Assembly: GCA_945875845.1 (NCBI GenBank)
Contig: CAMCMB010000022.1
Coordinates: 1 to 64,000, forward strand
Length of the DNA stretch: 64,000 nt
Origin: Pirellula staleyi DSM 6068
GTDB lineage: Bacteria; Planctomycetota; Planctomycetia; Pirellulales; Pirellulaceae
Reading direction: 5' to 3'
Positions within the stretch are counted from its first letter, which is position 1; every line of letters begins with the position of its first letter. The position numbers and the translations under genes are program-made. Below are positions 43,615 to 52,692 of this stretch, in pieces. The notes under the pieces are model-generated. The model did not search any database. It saw only the letters and a program-made list of their open reading frames with translations, and was not told the origin of the DNA.

Positions 43615-43868
43615 ACCAATTCAATCTGCATAAGGTTCAACAACGTAACAGGCAGCCTTGGTCTAGCGAGGCCATCCTTTTTGTAGAACACCCTTTCCGG
43701 GGCGCCCAAGAGGTCTTTTGTTTTGGGATGGCCTGAAAAGGCCGTCCTGCGAAGTCGCGATGTCAATCGTGTGTCATCGCTCCTGAACAGGTGTAGCATT
43801 GTGGCGTGCAGTGTAGCCTGCGACGCGAGTTGAAGGGCGGTGAGGATGAAGTGGAGCAGGGGTTTCAT
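43611..43868 (-). other. Short frame with signal-peptide-like start, doubtful gene
   Basis: 85 codons. The first 22 residues (KPLLHFILTALQLASQATLH) look like a signal peptide. The rest is derived from sequence with palindromic character (for example aaaaggcc / ggcctttt types around 43670-43760) and has no recognisable fold. It overlaps the PSCyt1 start by ATGA, which would allow coupling, but that may be chance. I think it is the start of a lost exported-protein gene now fused to repeat DNA. Confidence 0.3.
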
Positions 43869-43906
43869 TGGTTTGACGTCTTAGATTTAGCGCACTTGTA
43901 CGGACT

Positions 43907-44836
43907 TCAAATCGTAACTTCGCGGAGACACTTTTCAACGTATTGGCGAGATTGATTGATCGCGACAGTGATCTCTGCAGCCGTTGGCAAGATCGGAACA
44001 CCCCGTGGGGTTGGGTGCATGAAGATTTCTACGTAGCCTTTGAAGCCAATGTCGCTAAGCGCCTTCACGATGAGCCGATAGTCGAGACTGCCGAGGCCGG
44101 GGAGTTGCTGCATTTCGATCTCCTTGCTCGTCTTCTTCATCATCCCCTCGGAGTGCTCCTGGAAGTAGATAAACGGCATCTGCTTCGCACCCAGATCGCG
44201 AATGAGCTTTGGAATTTCGTCGGGCCAACGGAAAAGGTGATGTGGCGCGAAGGCAATGCCAAGATTGGATGAACGGTTGAAGTCCGCGAAATAGCGTAAC
44301 GAGTCAGGGTGATAGATCGCTTGCCCGACGTGATTCTCGATCGCGATGATCACCCCTAGCTCCTCCGCCTTTGCTACGTGCGGCTTCATATCCTCTAGGA
44401 ATTTCTTCACTGCTTCTTTCGCCGCTACCCCCTCGGGATCCTTCGGCCCGGTGCTGCCGCAGAGCACCATTCTACCGCCGTGTTTCTTGACCCATGCCAT
44501 TTCCTCCTGCAGTTTCAACGGCCCGAGCGGATAGCGAGTGCTCACACCGAGCTTTACACCGAATTTCTTCATCATCGCCGCGAACGCGTCATCGCCCATC
44601 TCAGCTATCTGCTCGCGCTGATTGCCATGCACCTTACACCAAATGTCGATCGCCTCGCAGCCACTCTTCGTCACCTCAGGCAAAATCTCTTCGAGCGGCA
44701 TCTCTCCATACAACGCGGAGGAAAGGACATAGCGGAGCTTGAAGGGCTCAGAGGCGGCGAACGCGCTAGCAGGAGCGGTTAGTGCGGGAGCTGCACTTGC
44801 CGCTGCGAGTGACTGGAGAAATGTTCTGCGTTTCAT
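43907..44836 (-). CDS. Exported sugar phosphate isomerase/epimerase-like TIM-barrel protein
   Basis: 309 residues. A twin-arginine-type signal (KRRTFLQSLAAASAAPALTA) precedes an AP-endonuclease-2-like TIM barrel: EILPEVTKSGCEAIDIWC, VIIAIENHVGQAIYHPDSL, FAPHHLFRWPDEIPKLIRDL, YVEIFMHPTPRG. This family (PF01261) includes xylose isomerase-like epimerases and many exported planctomycete proteins with no known substrate. It belongs to a run of minus-strand genes that includes the PfpI-like remnant and the oxidoreductase. Confidence 0.88.
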   Translation of the reverse strand: MKRRTFLQSLAAASAAPALTAPASAFAASEPFKLRYVLSSALYGEMPLEEILPEVTKSGCEAIDIWCKVHGNQREQIAEMGDDAFAAMMKKFGVKLGVSTRYPLGPLKLQEEMAWVKKHGGRMVLCGSTGPKDPEGVAAKEAVKKFLEDMKPHVAKAEELGVIIAIENHVGQAIYHPDSLRYFADFNRSSNLGIAFAPHHLFRWPDEIPKLIRDLGAKQMPFIYFQEHSEGMMKKTSKEIEMQQLPGLGSLDYRLIVKALSDIGFKGYVEIFMHPTPRGVPILPTAAEITVAINQSRQYVEKCLREVTI

Positions 44837-44869
44837 AGGAAGCGTGCTTTTCTAGGGCTAGAGATTCAG

Positions 44870-44925
44870 GTAGCGGAATTCGCAAGAATTCCAGGCTCAT
44901 CAGGAATTCTGGCGAATTCCACTAC
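44870..44925. repeat. Hairpin element of the ggaattctggcgaatt family
   Basis: The arms 44870-44892 (gtagcggaattcgcaagaattcc) and 44903-44925 (ggaattctggcgaattccac + tac) are inverted copies with few mismatches. Related copies are at 47216-47278 (two direct units) and 60988-61053 (inverted). It lies just beyond the cut end of the PfpI-like gene. Confidence 0.85.
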
Positions 44926-44948
44926 GTTTGACTCGTTTGAAGAGGCGT

Positions 44949-45362
44949 TCACGAGCAAGCTCCGTTGAGCACCTCAGGAGCCCGTCCACCACTGAAGAAG
45001 ATGCCGATATACTCTTCCGGCTGGATGTCCTTGAAGGCAATATCGGCGTTGATCGAATAGCCTTCCCATTCGTTGGTAATCGTCCAACCTGGTTTCACTT
45101 CGTGAAGAACCATTTGATAAAGTCGCTTCTCGGGAGCCGTAACAACCGGTTGGAATCCCGCTTCGATCAATCGATAGTAGGGGTAAAGTGAATCGAAAGT
45201 CTCAGTCGCGTCACCAACCACAATAAGAACTTTTGATTTCGGCACTCTGATTTCTTCTTCTTTCTTATCTGGGGTACCATCTGCCGACAACGGTTGACGA
45301 TTCGCAGCCATCAACGCGATCGATCCCGTTGCGGTGCTGGTAAGAAAATGTCGGCGGTCCAT
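44949..45362 (-). pseudogene. Truncated exported DJ-1/PfpI-like gene
   Basis: 137 codons. It begins with a twin-arginine-type signal (MDRRHFLTSTATGSIALMAA), then SKVLIVVGDATETFDSLYPY and finally IGIFFSGGRAPEVL. The family continues for about 80 residues after GGRAPE, including the nucleophile cysteine. Here the frame ends within four codons, close to the hairpin at 44870-44925. The intact family member at 24594-25178 shows what is missing. It is likely non-functional. Confidence 0.85.
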
Positions 45363-45411
45363 AAGTTAATGTTTTGAGTGATAGGATGTTCAGAGGCGGG
45401 ATAGAGATTAG

Positions 45412-46734
45412 TTATACAGTCTCAAAGCCCTTGCGTTGCTCACGTTTTAGCCAAGTGTTTGCTTCTTTGTCGTCGACGAACGCTTCGTGGATCGGATCCC
45501 ATTTCAGCGGACGACCTAAACGCATCGAGATATTTGCAAGGTGACAGGTGCTGACGCTGCGATGTTGACTTTCGACATCCGAGACAGGCGTGCGGCGCGT
45601 CTCGACACAATCGAAAAAATTTCCCATATGATTGACAATGGAATCGAGCTTCCCGGCTCGCGGCGGTCGCTCCAGGTTGTCGTAGTCGTAGACCTTCCAA
45701 TCTTCACGATTCAATGGATTCGTTTTTAGCGCCTCGACAGGTGCTCCGGTTATCTTGCCTCGATTCACGAACATTCGACCGGCATCGCCAGTAAACAGAA
45801 TGCCGTTGTCGCCGGTGTCACCGACGGACATCATCACGCCATTGGCATACTTATAAGTGACGTTGAAATCGATCGCGACGTTGTACCCTTTGGCGACAGT
45901 TGGCATTTTTGCCGCTGCGTTGATTTCGATTGGCGCGGAATCGATCGCCCACTGTGCGATATCAATATGATGAGCTCCCCAATCGGTCATTTGGCCGCCG
46001 GAGTACTCATACCACCAGCGAAATGTGTAGTGCGACCGTTCCTCGATATACGGAACATCGGGCGTCTGACCCTGCCATAAGTTCCAATTCAAATGGGTGG
46101 GGGGAGTTCGCGGCACAAACGAACCACTGGTTGCGTTCTTACCAAGCACCACCTCGACGTTTTGCAATCGGCCGATTCGACCAGCTCGGACCATCTCAAC
46201 AGCCTGCCGAAATCGATCATCGCTGCGCTGCCAGGAACCGACTTGCACCACACGTCCGGTTTCTTTCACGACCTGGGTTAGCAGCTTACCCTCATCAATG
46301 GTCAGCGTCAGTGGCTTTTCACAGTAGACATCTTTACCGGCACGGCATGCGTCGATCACCATCTTGGTGTGCCAATGATCGGGACTGCCAATCGTGACGA
46401 CATCGACATCTTTGCGAGCGATCAACTCGCGGTAGTCTTCGCTGCTGTATGGGGTACTTCCAAAGGCCGCCTTCGCCTGATCTCGGACATGGCGATCCAC
46501 ATCGCAGACGGCAACGATATCACCGTACAATTGCGCCTTATTCGCAATCACACTCCCCTGATAACGCAATCCGATCGCACCAATGCCCATACGTTCGACC
46601 TTGTGACGAGGCTTTTGCTGTCCCAGAGCCGTTTGTGGCGATGAGAAAACTCCTGAAAGCGAGTTCCCCAGCAGCGAGCCGCCCGCCAGCGTCGAAGCGA
46701 TGAAGCCTCTTCGAGAAAGCGATGAATTCGACAT
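45412..46734 (-). CDS. Exported Gfo/Idh/MocA-family oxidoreductase
   Basis: 440 residues. A twin-arginine-type signal (SSLSRRGFIASTLAGGSLLG) is followed by a Rossmann fold (MGIGAIGLRYQGSVIANK), then SPDHWHTKMVIDACRAGKDV and YCEKPLTLTIDEGK, the family's catalytic lysine block, and GGQMTDWGAHHIDIAQWAI. Members oxidise or reduce sugars and sugar-like compounds with NAD(P); exported ones are abundant in planctomycetes. It is divergent from a truncated XylR-like regulator that may once have controlled it. Confidence 0.92.
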   Translation of the reverse strand: MSNSSLSRRGFIASTLAGGSLLGNSLSGVFSSPQTALGQQKPRHKVERMGIGAIGLRYQGSVIANKAQLYGDIVAVCDVDRHVRDQAKAAFGSTPYSSEDYRELIARKDVDVVTIGSPDHWHTKMVIDACRAGKDVYCEKPLTLTIDEGKLLTQVVKETGRVVQVGSWQRSDDRFRQAVEMVRAGRIGRLQNVEVVLGKNATSGSFVPRTPPTHLNWNLWQGQTPDVPYIEERSHYTFRWWYEYSGGQMTDWGAHHIDIAQWAIDSAPIEINAAAKMPTVAKGYNVAIDFNVTYKYANGVMMSVGDTGDNGILFTGDAGRMFVNRGKITGAPVEALKTNPLNREDWKVYDYDNLERPPRAGKLDSIVNHMGNFFDCVETRRTPVSDVESQHRSVSTCHLANISMRLGRPLKWDPIHEAFVDDKEANTWLKREQRKGFETV

Positions 46735-46863
46735 GTTGAGCTCCTAAGTGAATACCAGACTGAACGTTACAATACTTTACCACCAAAGAGATTCATTCAC
46801 ATTCCGTATTTGCGTAATTCGGTTACACTATATTGTCATCCATGATTCACTTGGAATTCGCCA

Positions 46864-47211
46864 ATGCGTCGCATTGCTCTCCTGATTGAAACCTCACGCA
46901 CTTACGGTCGTGACCTGCTGCGCGGTGTAAAACGCTATGCGCATGAGCATGGGCCGTGGTCGTCGTTTGTGGAGATTAGAGACCTGGAAACCATGCCACC
47001 GGTTTGGCTGAGAAACTGGGACGGCGATGGAATCCTGACTCGATCGGGCAGCGCTGCGATCGCTGCGTCTGTTAAAAGTGCGGGTGTTCCTGCTGTCGAA
47101 TTGCGATCGACGCGACGCGGTTCCACTTTCCCATTTGCTCTGCACACCATGTCGGCCGCACAGCAATATGACAGGCTGGAAGCCTATCCCACGCTTCATC
47201 ACGTTCGTTAG
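46864..47211 (+). pseudogene. Truncated XylR-like (LacI-type sensor + AraC) regulator
   Basis: 115 codons, starting IALLIETSRTYGRDLLRGVK and continuing HEHGPWSSFVEIRDLETMPP and WLRNWDGDGILTRS, the N-terminus of XylR-like regulators. The intact-looking homolog at 63131 has the same layout (ALLIETSRGHGRQIIEGVAR). After about 95 codons the sequence becomes the 23-base hairpin arm (47170-47192), also present inside the BMC operon, and then two gaattctggc elements. The rest of the sensor and the AraC DNA-binding domain are gone. Confidence 0.85.
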
Positions 47212-47215
47212 CCAA

Positions 47216-47278
47216 GGGAATTCTGGCAAATCCCACTACCAAAACTACGCAAACAGGAATTCTGGCGAATCCCACTAC
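47216..47278. repeat. Two direct units of the ggaattctggcgaatcc element
   Basis: The units lie at 47216-47239 (gggaattctggcaaatccca + ctac) and 47256-47278 (aggaattctggcgaatccca + cta). Unlike the copies at 44870 and 60988 they are in the same orientation. They directly follow the 23-base arm that ends the truncated XylR-like gene, so two repeat families are nested here. Confidence 0.8.
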
Positions 47279-47452
47279 GATAACTCAAAATGGCAACGCG
47301 TAAATTGGCATGATGCGTGCGATGATGGGCATTTTGAACATCAAGATCAGCTCGAGCGGCTCCGTTGGGATAAGTGTTGCGACGCTGGCCAATTGGGTCG
47401 AACTCTACCAACGGCGCGAGCAGAAGCGTGGTGAAGAGAACAAGAATTCGTT

Positions 47453-47672
47453 TCATGGTTTGATCTCCAAACTACTCACCGGGATCACGGCGAGTTCGTT
47501 ATAGATGTGTTCTTTGTCGGTGTAGCCGACCGCTCACCTGCGGCAGTTCGGCAGCTCTCGGGAGCGGAGTGTTCGCGTCCCACAGGGGTTCGTCGGCGCG
47601 AAGTGTGCCCGCAGCACCGAGCGCGGCCAGAGTCAGAATCAGAATCAGCAGGAGTGCGGTTGGTTTGTTCAT
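47453..47672 (-). pseudogene. Collapsed sialidase-like gene (start and end joined)
   Basis: From the ATG at 47672 the frame gives a signal peptide almost identical to that of the sialidase-like gene at 50878 (shared MNKPTALLL ... AAGTLRADEP), then LWDANTPLPRAAELPQ, a typical mature start of planctomycete sialidases. The frame then breaks. In another register the sequence ends EHIYNELAVIPVSSLEIKP, a typical sialidase C-terminus, whose stop overlaps the next ATG at 47456. So nearly all of the middle was deleted. The frame from 47456 (MKRILVLFTTLLLAPL, then unrelated sequence) looks like another lost exported gene. Confidence 0.75.
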
Positions 47673-47771
47673 GGTGGCGTAAGCTGACTGGAAGGAAACC
47701 GGATTTTGCTGGGGTTGGGTCGGGTGGGGGTTGTTGAATTCTTAGGAATTCAGAGTTCTAAAGAATCAACT

Positions 47772-49523
47772 TTAGTCGTTGTTCAGGTTGTCGAACCAGA
47801 AGCTGTAGAGGTCCGCATTCTGCACGGAGAAGCGGATCTTGACGGACTTGCCCGCCAGTCCGGAGAGATCGGTCACGCCCTGCCATTGCAGTTTGGTGCG
47901 CACCGAGTCCGCCTTAACCGCGACCGATTTCGCCAGTGTGTATCCGGGGATGACTGTATCGGTGGCGGGGTCGAGCAGTTCCGCCTTGAGCGTGCCGGTC
48001 TTGGCGTTGGCATTCACGAAGAGTGACGTGCCGTTCACCGGGAGCGACTTGGTCACCACTTCGCCCGCCGTGGCACCGGCGCGCAGCGAGGCGAAGCCGT
48101 CCAAACGCAGGCGGGCGAGATGGATGGCGATGGACGGCTCTTTCTCGCATTCCGCCGGGGTGAGGCCGGCAGCCGCGTAGTTGTAATCGAGCCCCTGGAT
48201 CTTGTCCTTGTCCCACGTCGGATCCAGCGACCACCACATGTGATGGGGGAACCGGTAGCCGGTGTAGTAGAAGACCAGTTGATCGCCCAAGATGATGGGC
48301 GACAGCATCTGGATCATGCCGTGGTCGGTCTTCTGCGTGTCGGACAGCGGCGATAAATCGCAGAACGGGTTGCCCGTGTGCTTGTTCCACGCGGCCAGGT
48401 CCCGGCTGGAAACCAGATACGGAAACTGCCAGCCGTCCTGATTGTTGGGAGCCGTTTTACCAACGCCCCAGATCATGCCGGTTTGCAGCAGCCGCGTCGG
48501 CAGGCCGAGGAACATGTCATGATACCGGAACATGGGAAAATGGTAGACGTCCGCCGTATAGGCCTTGCTTTTCAGGGTGGTGGGCTGGTCGTAGAGGAGC
48601 TTGCGGATTGCCGGGTTCGCCTTGTAGGCGGCGATCTGCGCCGCCGCCTGGGTCTGATCGGATTTGCTGCCGTAAGCGGCCAGTTTCGGCGCTGTCCAGG
48701 TAACGAAATCCGAGCTGGTCCGCAGCCAGGCGATCCGGCCGGCGCCTGTAGCGTAATCCGCCGGCATGGTAGCCCCGGCCTGGGACGGATGCAATTTGAC
48801 CGTGGCCCAGAATTGACCGGTGACCGGATCCTGGCCGAGGCGGTATTCGTCTCCTGACGTAATCACGTCCTTACCTTCGCGAGTCCAGGTCTTGCCGTCC
48901 GGAGAAATCAGCCGGATCAGGCCTCCGTCGGTGGGGATGCCGCCCACCGGGTCGAGCCCTTTAGCTACAAGGACCAACCCTTTGTAGCGCCGGTTGGGGT
49001 TCGTTTCAAAGGAGTCACGTATCGCGACGATTCGATGGTGCGGCGCGTTCGCCTGCGTATAGGGCGAGGCCGGCAGCAGCATGATATTGTTGTTCTTGTT
49101 GCCGCCCCATGTGACAAGCCCGAGGTTCGGCTTGACCCAGTTCACGCCGTCGGTGGATTCGGCGTAGAGCGGCAGGCCTTCCTTGCCGCCTTGATACCAG
49201 AGCTGCCACTTGGACAATTCCGGGTTCCACGCCGGCGGCGACCATACTTGTGCGTGGGAGGCGTAGGGATACCATCCTACCGGCCGGACCCAGCCAGTCG
49301 TCTCCCAGAGCTTATCCGGCACAATGACCGGCGCAGGGTCCTTGACCGGCTGGTGATAGACCCGGCTCAGGCCGGTCATGCTCTGGATGTGGTAATCGTC
49401 GAGGAACAGCCGCCGCGTCGGTTCGCCTGCCTCACACATGCTCGAAACCTCCAGGGTGAGCACGATTGCCGCAACAAGTGTCCACAAACGCGTGGATCGC
49501 CGGGGGGAATGTCGCATCATCAT
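47772..49523 (-). CDS. Secreted glycosidase-like beta-propeller protein
   Basis: About 583 residues. AGGAG is followed by three successive ATG codons (49523, 49520, 49517). The signal peptide is RRSTRLWTLVAAIVLTLEVS and is nearly the same as that of the large sialidase at 57714. The mature part starts RRLFLDDYHIQSMTGLSRVY and has repeated W-x-x-W/F-type blades (STDGVNWVKPNLGL, SPDGKTWTREGKDV), resembling the five-bladed propellers of GH32/GH43-type proteins. A C-terminal beta domain (VKIRFSVQNADLYSFWF) follows. The substrate is unknown. It is in the GC-rich block. Confidence 0.8.
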   Translation of the reverse strand: MMMRHSPRRSTRLWTLVAAIVLTLEVSSMCEAGEPTRRLFLDDYHIQSMTGLSRVYHQPVKDPAPVIVPDKLWETTGWVRPVGWYPYASHAQVWSPPAWNPELSKWQLWYQGGKEGLPLYAESTDGVNWVKPNLGLVTWGGNKNNNIMLLPASPYTQANAPHHRIVAIRDSFETNPNRRYKGLVLVAKGLDPVGGIPTDGGLIRLISPDGKTWTREGKDVITSGDEYRLGQDPVTGQFWATVKLHPSQAGATMPADYATGAGRIAWLRTSSDFVTWTAPKLAAYGSKSDQTQAAAQIAAYKANPAIRKLLYDQPTTLKSKAYTADVYHFPMFRYHDMFLGLPTRLLQTGMIWGVGKTAPNNQDGWQFPYLVSSRDLAAWNKHTGNPFCDLSPLSDTQKTDHGMIQMLSPIILGDQLVFYYTGYRFPHHMWWSLDPTWDKDKIQGLDYNYAAAGLTPAECEKEPSIAIHLARLRLDGFASLRAGATAGEVVTKSLPVNGTSLFVNANAKTGTLKAELLDPATDTVIPGYTLAKSVAVKADSVRTKLQWQGVTDLSGLAGKSVKIRFSVQNADLYSFWFDNLNND

Positions 49524-49627
49524 GGTTCTCCTGCAGCTAGGAAATTGCTTTTGAGTGTGCCGGGGCGAGTTGGCCCTGAACGTGGCGTGGAGACGGGGTG
49601 TGAGGGGGCTGACGGTCATCCTTCGAT

Positions 49628-50878
49628 TCATTTTTTGCCCGGCAGCAGAAATGCCGCACGCTCGCGGAAATTCTTCACCCGGTGAAAGGTCGTCAAGTCG
49701 TTGTCGTGCTGGTTGCGCCCGGCGCGTGAGGTGCGGGCCACCACCAGCAGGTCGTCGCCATCAATCAGCAAACCGCAGTATTGGGAGGCCTGTCGGACCT
49801 CGGGCCAGACCACGATGTAGCCGGCGGGCAGCCAGTTGAGCGCGTCGAAGCTGCAATAGAGCGCGAGGATGCGGCGCTCATGGCCGGCGGGTAACTTGTA
49901 GTTCGGGTTCTTTGATAGTTGCGCGTTCCAGGCCGGGTCCTGGTCCTGGGTGCGGGTCGGCAGGTTGGCGTTCATCCAGTAGAGGCCGCCGACGGGATCG
50001 TGCACGATGTTAAACTGGGACTGCGCGCCGGGCAGCGCGTGGAACTGGCGGAAGCGGTAGTCGAGCTTTTTGCCGTCGTCCTTCAAATCGCAGATGACGC
50101 CGATTCCGACACTGTCGCGCTCGGCGATCAGGTAGCGCCAACTGAGCTGCAGCCGCCCGTTGACCTCGACCACGTTGCCTTCGAGGATGGCTCCACCGCT
50201 TTTTCCTGGACGGCTCATGGATGGAGGCAACTCGGGCATGGGCAGCGGTGCGGAGATGCGCCACGAGGCGGGCTTGAGCAGATCTTTCAACAGATCGCCC
50301 GCGATGACATAGGTATTGCCTGGTTTCTTCCACCCGCTGCCTCCTCCATCGTCCATGCACCAGTAGAACTGTCCGTTGCGAATGACGTAGGAACTGGCCG
50401 TGTTGACATAGGGACCTTGAAACAGCGTCACCGGGGCCGTCCATGTCTGCCCGTCATCGTCGGAGCGGATGATCTTCAGGCCGGAGTCTGGAGGATTGTT
50501 AACATACTTTCCGAAGCCGAGGAAATACAGCGCCTTGCCGTGCGAGAACAGCGTCCCGTGGGTAGCATCGCTTTCCCCCGGCAATCGTTTCCAGCTTGCG
50601 CCACCGTCATCACTGCGGAAGAACAGAAGCGTCTTCACTGCGCCTCGCGGTTTGCCGCGGATATTCAACGGCACCGAGCAGAGCAATGCGCCGTCGGATG
50701 TTCTGGCCAAGGACGGCGCACCGCTGTAGATGTAGCCCGATTCCATGGGAATCCCGGCGTGGTGGTCGAAGACCACCGTGTAGTCCGCACCGAGCGTGGG
50801 TTCGTCGGCGCGAAGTGTGCCCGCAGCAGCGAGCGCGGCCAGAGTTAGAGTCAGCAGGAGTGCGGTTGGTTTGTTCAT
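49628..50878 (-). CDS. Exported sialidase-like (BNR-repeat) protein
   Basis: 416 residues. A signal peptide (NKPTALLLTLTLAALAAAG) is followed by a six-bladed propeller with Asp-box-like repeats: RSDDGGASWKRLP, RSDDDGQTWTAP, and a late YCSFDALNWLPAG. Sialidase-fold proteins of planctomycetes have rarely been tested and may act on other glycans. The start overlaps an RraA-like remnant by ATGA. Its last blade (LNWLPAGYIVVWPEVRQ) is repeated as a fragment at about 57820-57870. Confidence 0.88.
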   Translation of the reverse strand: MNKPTALLLTLTLAALAAAGTLRADEPTLGADYTVVFDHHAGIPMESGYIYSGAPSLARTSDGALLCSVPLNIRGKPRGAVKTLLFFRSDDGGASWKRLPGESDATHGTLFSHGKALYFLGFGKYVNNPPDSGLKIIRSDDDGQTWTAPVTLFQGPYVNTASSYVIRNGQFYWCMDDGGGSGWKKPGNTYVIAGDLLKDLLKPASWRISAPLPMPELPPSMSRPGKSGGAILEGNVVEVNGRLQLSWRYLIAERDSVGIGVICDLKDDGKKLDYRFRQFHALPGAQSQFNIVHDPVGGLYWMNANLPTRTQDQDPAWNAQLSKNPNYKLPAGHERRILALYCSFDALNWLPAGYIVVWPEVRQASQYCGLLIDGDDLLVVARTSRAGRNQHDNDLTTFHRVKNFRERAAFLLPGKK

Positions 50879-51144
50879 GGTGTCTTAAGCAGGTGGTTTG
50901 TCGGAGAGATCTGAGACGGGGGTTTTGTCGACAATGTGTCGCAACGTGATAGCGGCTTTTTCCTGGGCTGTGAAGGTTCTGCGCGCTCGGGCAGCGCCTC
51001 GGGCATGAAGTCGCGCGTCTCCTCGAGATTGAAGCCGTCGTGCGCCGCGTGTTGTTTGGTGATTTGCTCCCAGCCGTTGTAAATGGTGGGCGTGTTCCAG
51101 CGTTGGAGTTCGAGCAGGTCGGTGTCGGTCAGTGGATGGCTCAT
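50875..51144 (-). pseudogene. Truncated RraA-like gene
   Basis: 89 codons. The first 50 or so (LLELQRWNTPTIYNGWEQI, HDGFNLEETRDFMPE) match the start of planctomycete RraA-family proteins (dimethylmenaquinone methyltransferase-like fold; some members are aldolases). After that the frame changes to proline/serine-rich residues with no fold and stops. A full protein has about 220-300 residues. It overlaps its neighbours on both sides by ATGA, which shows it was once a coupled member of this sialidase operon. Confidence 0.75.
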
Positions 51145-52577
51145 GGGCGCGTATAGTTGAGTAGTGTGGGTGGTTCAGAAAACCACGGCTCGTCCACAAC
51201 GAGGTGTTTGATCACGCGGCGGTCGCAATCGTAGGCGATGTGGATCTTCCCATCGCTCGTGCGCAGGACGGCGGTGTAGCCGTAGGGGCCGGGGCCAGTC
51301 TCAAGGTCGCGGCGGATGGGCCACGTCTTGCCGGCGTCGCGCGAGAGGAAGACGGAAACGGGCGTGCGCTTCTTGCCGTCGGGATTCGCGGCGAGCACGA
51401 GCGCGCCGCCGGGCAGCGCTGCGAAATCGGAACGCGTTGACGGATTCGCGAGCGGCGTTTTTTCCAGCGCGGCCCACGTCTGGCCGCCGTCGGACGAAGT
51501 CGAGCGCCAGAGCTTCGCGTCGCGGCCGCGCGGGCGGAAAAGGGCGACGAGCGAACCGTCGGAGAGTTGCTGCGCGGTCGGCTGAATGTTGCCGGGCGTG
51601 GAAAGAATCTCCGCGGTTTCCGTCCACGTTTTCCCGTCGTCGGTGCTGCGGTAGAAAAGCGAAGTCCAGCCGCGCTTCGGGTCCGGGTGTTCGCTCTCGC
51701 GGTTCGCGGGGAGGAGCAGCGTACCGTCGGCGAGGCGGATCGGTTTCAGCGCGAAGATCGTGCCGGTCGGGTGCGTGAACTTCGGCTCGGGTATCCGCTG
51801 CTCGGTGCTCCACGTAGCGCCGCCGTCGCGCGAGGTGCGGAAGCACGGACGCGCATGCTCGAAGTTCCGCTCGCCGTCGATGTTCGAGTAGAAGCACGTC
51901 AGCGCGCCGTCTTTGCGGACGTGCAGCACGGGGTTCGCGCGCGAGATGCCGTCGTCGCCGCCGATGATGCGGCGGGGCTTTTCCCACTCGCGCGCGCCGC
52001 GCGGCAGCCGCGTGAAGTAGATCGCCGTGTCGTCGGAAAGCTCATATTTGCCCGCGTAGAAAACGCAGAGTAGATCGCCGTTCGGTGCTTCGGCAAGACA
52101 CGGGATGCCTTCGTGACCGCTGCCCGGTGTGTGCGCGGAGATGAGACGCTCCTCGCGCGCCTTGGCCCGCGGCGGATACTCCGCGTCGTCGCGCATCGTG
52201 AGCCACACGGGTTCCGAATCGGTCGCCGCGCCGGTGTCGTCAGTCGCGCGGGCGATGAGGGAAAAGCGCGCGCGGGCGAAGACGTCGCGCGGCTTCACCT
52301 CGGCGTTCCACGGCGCGGCGGTCGCTTCGCCCACGCGCAGAGCGTGCGACCAGACGAAGAACTGCACCTTCACGATGCGCCGCCCGGCGTCCGCCTGCGC
52401 ATCAGCGGTAGCCGTAAAAGGCGCGTCCGCTTTCAACTCCGCGCCATCGGCGGGCGCGGTGACGCGCACGGTCGGCGAGGCAAGAGCGGTGGTGGCGGCG
52501 AAGGCGAGGCACGCGAGGCAGGCGAGGCAGGCGAGGCAGCGCACGGGGTATTCTATGATCAGGAGATTGAATTTCAT
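51141..52577 (-). CDS. Exported sialidase-like protein with N-terminal Ig-like domain
   Basis: 478 residues from the ATG at 52577. The signal peptide contains a tandem CLACLACLACLAF encoded by a 9-bp repeat (about 52507-52543). An Ig-like domain (VRVTAPADGAELKADAPFTA) covers roughly residues 37-125. The propeller follows with Asp-boxes (RTSRDGGATWSTEQ, RSTDDGKTWTETAE, STSSDGGQTWAALE, LSRDAGKTWPIRR). The gene is strikingly GC-rich compared with the 1-30 kb part, so it was probably acquired. It ends overlapping the RraA-like remnant. Confidence 0.9.
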   Translation of the reverse strand: MKFNLLIIEYPVRCLACLACLACLAFAATTALASPTVRVTAPADGAELKADAPFTATADAQADAGRRIVKVQFFVWSHALRVGEATAAPWNAEVKPRDVFARARFSLIARATDDTGAATDSEPVWLTMRDDAEYPPRAKAREERLISAHTPGSGHEGIPCLAEAPNGDLLCVFYAGKYELSDDTAIYFTRLPRGAREWEKPRRIIGGDDGISRANPVLHVRKDGALTCFYSNIDGERNFEHARPCFRTSRDGGATWSTEQRIPEPKFTHPTGTIFALKPIRLADGTLLLPANRESEHPDPKRGWTSLFYRSTDDGKTWTETAEILSTPGNIQPTAQQLSDGSLVALFRPRGRDAKLWRSTSSDGGQTWAALEKTPLANPSTRSDFAALPGGALVLAANPDGKKRTPVSVFLSRDAGKTWPIRRDLETGPGPYGYTAVLRTSDGKIHIAYDCDRRVIKHLVVDEPWFSEPPTLLNYTRP

Positions 52578-52692
52578 CGGGATGTCGTTCTCAAAGCAGG
52601 ACTCAATTGCTGCTAGGAATTTGCTTTCGCGTCCGCCGCACCGGAAACGGTCAGAACGAGGATCGGCGACGGGGAGTGAGGGGGTATGATTG

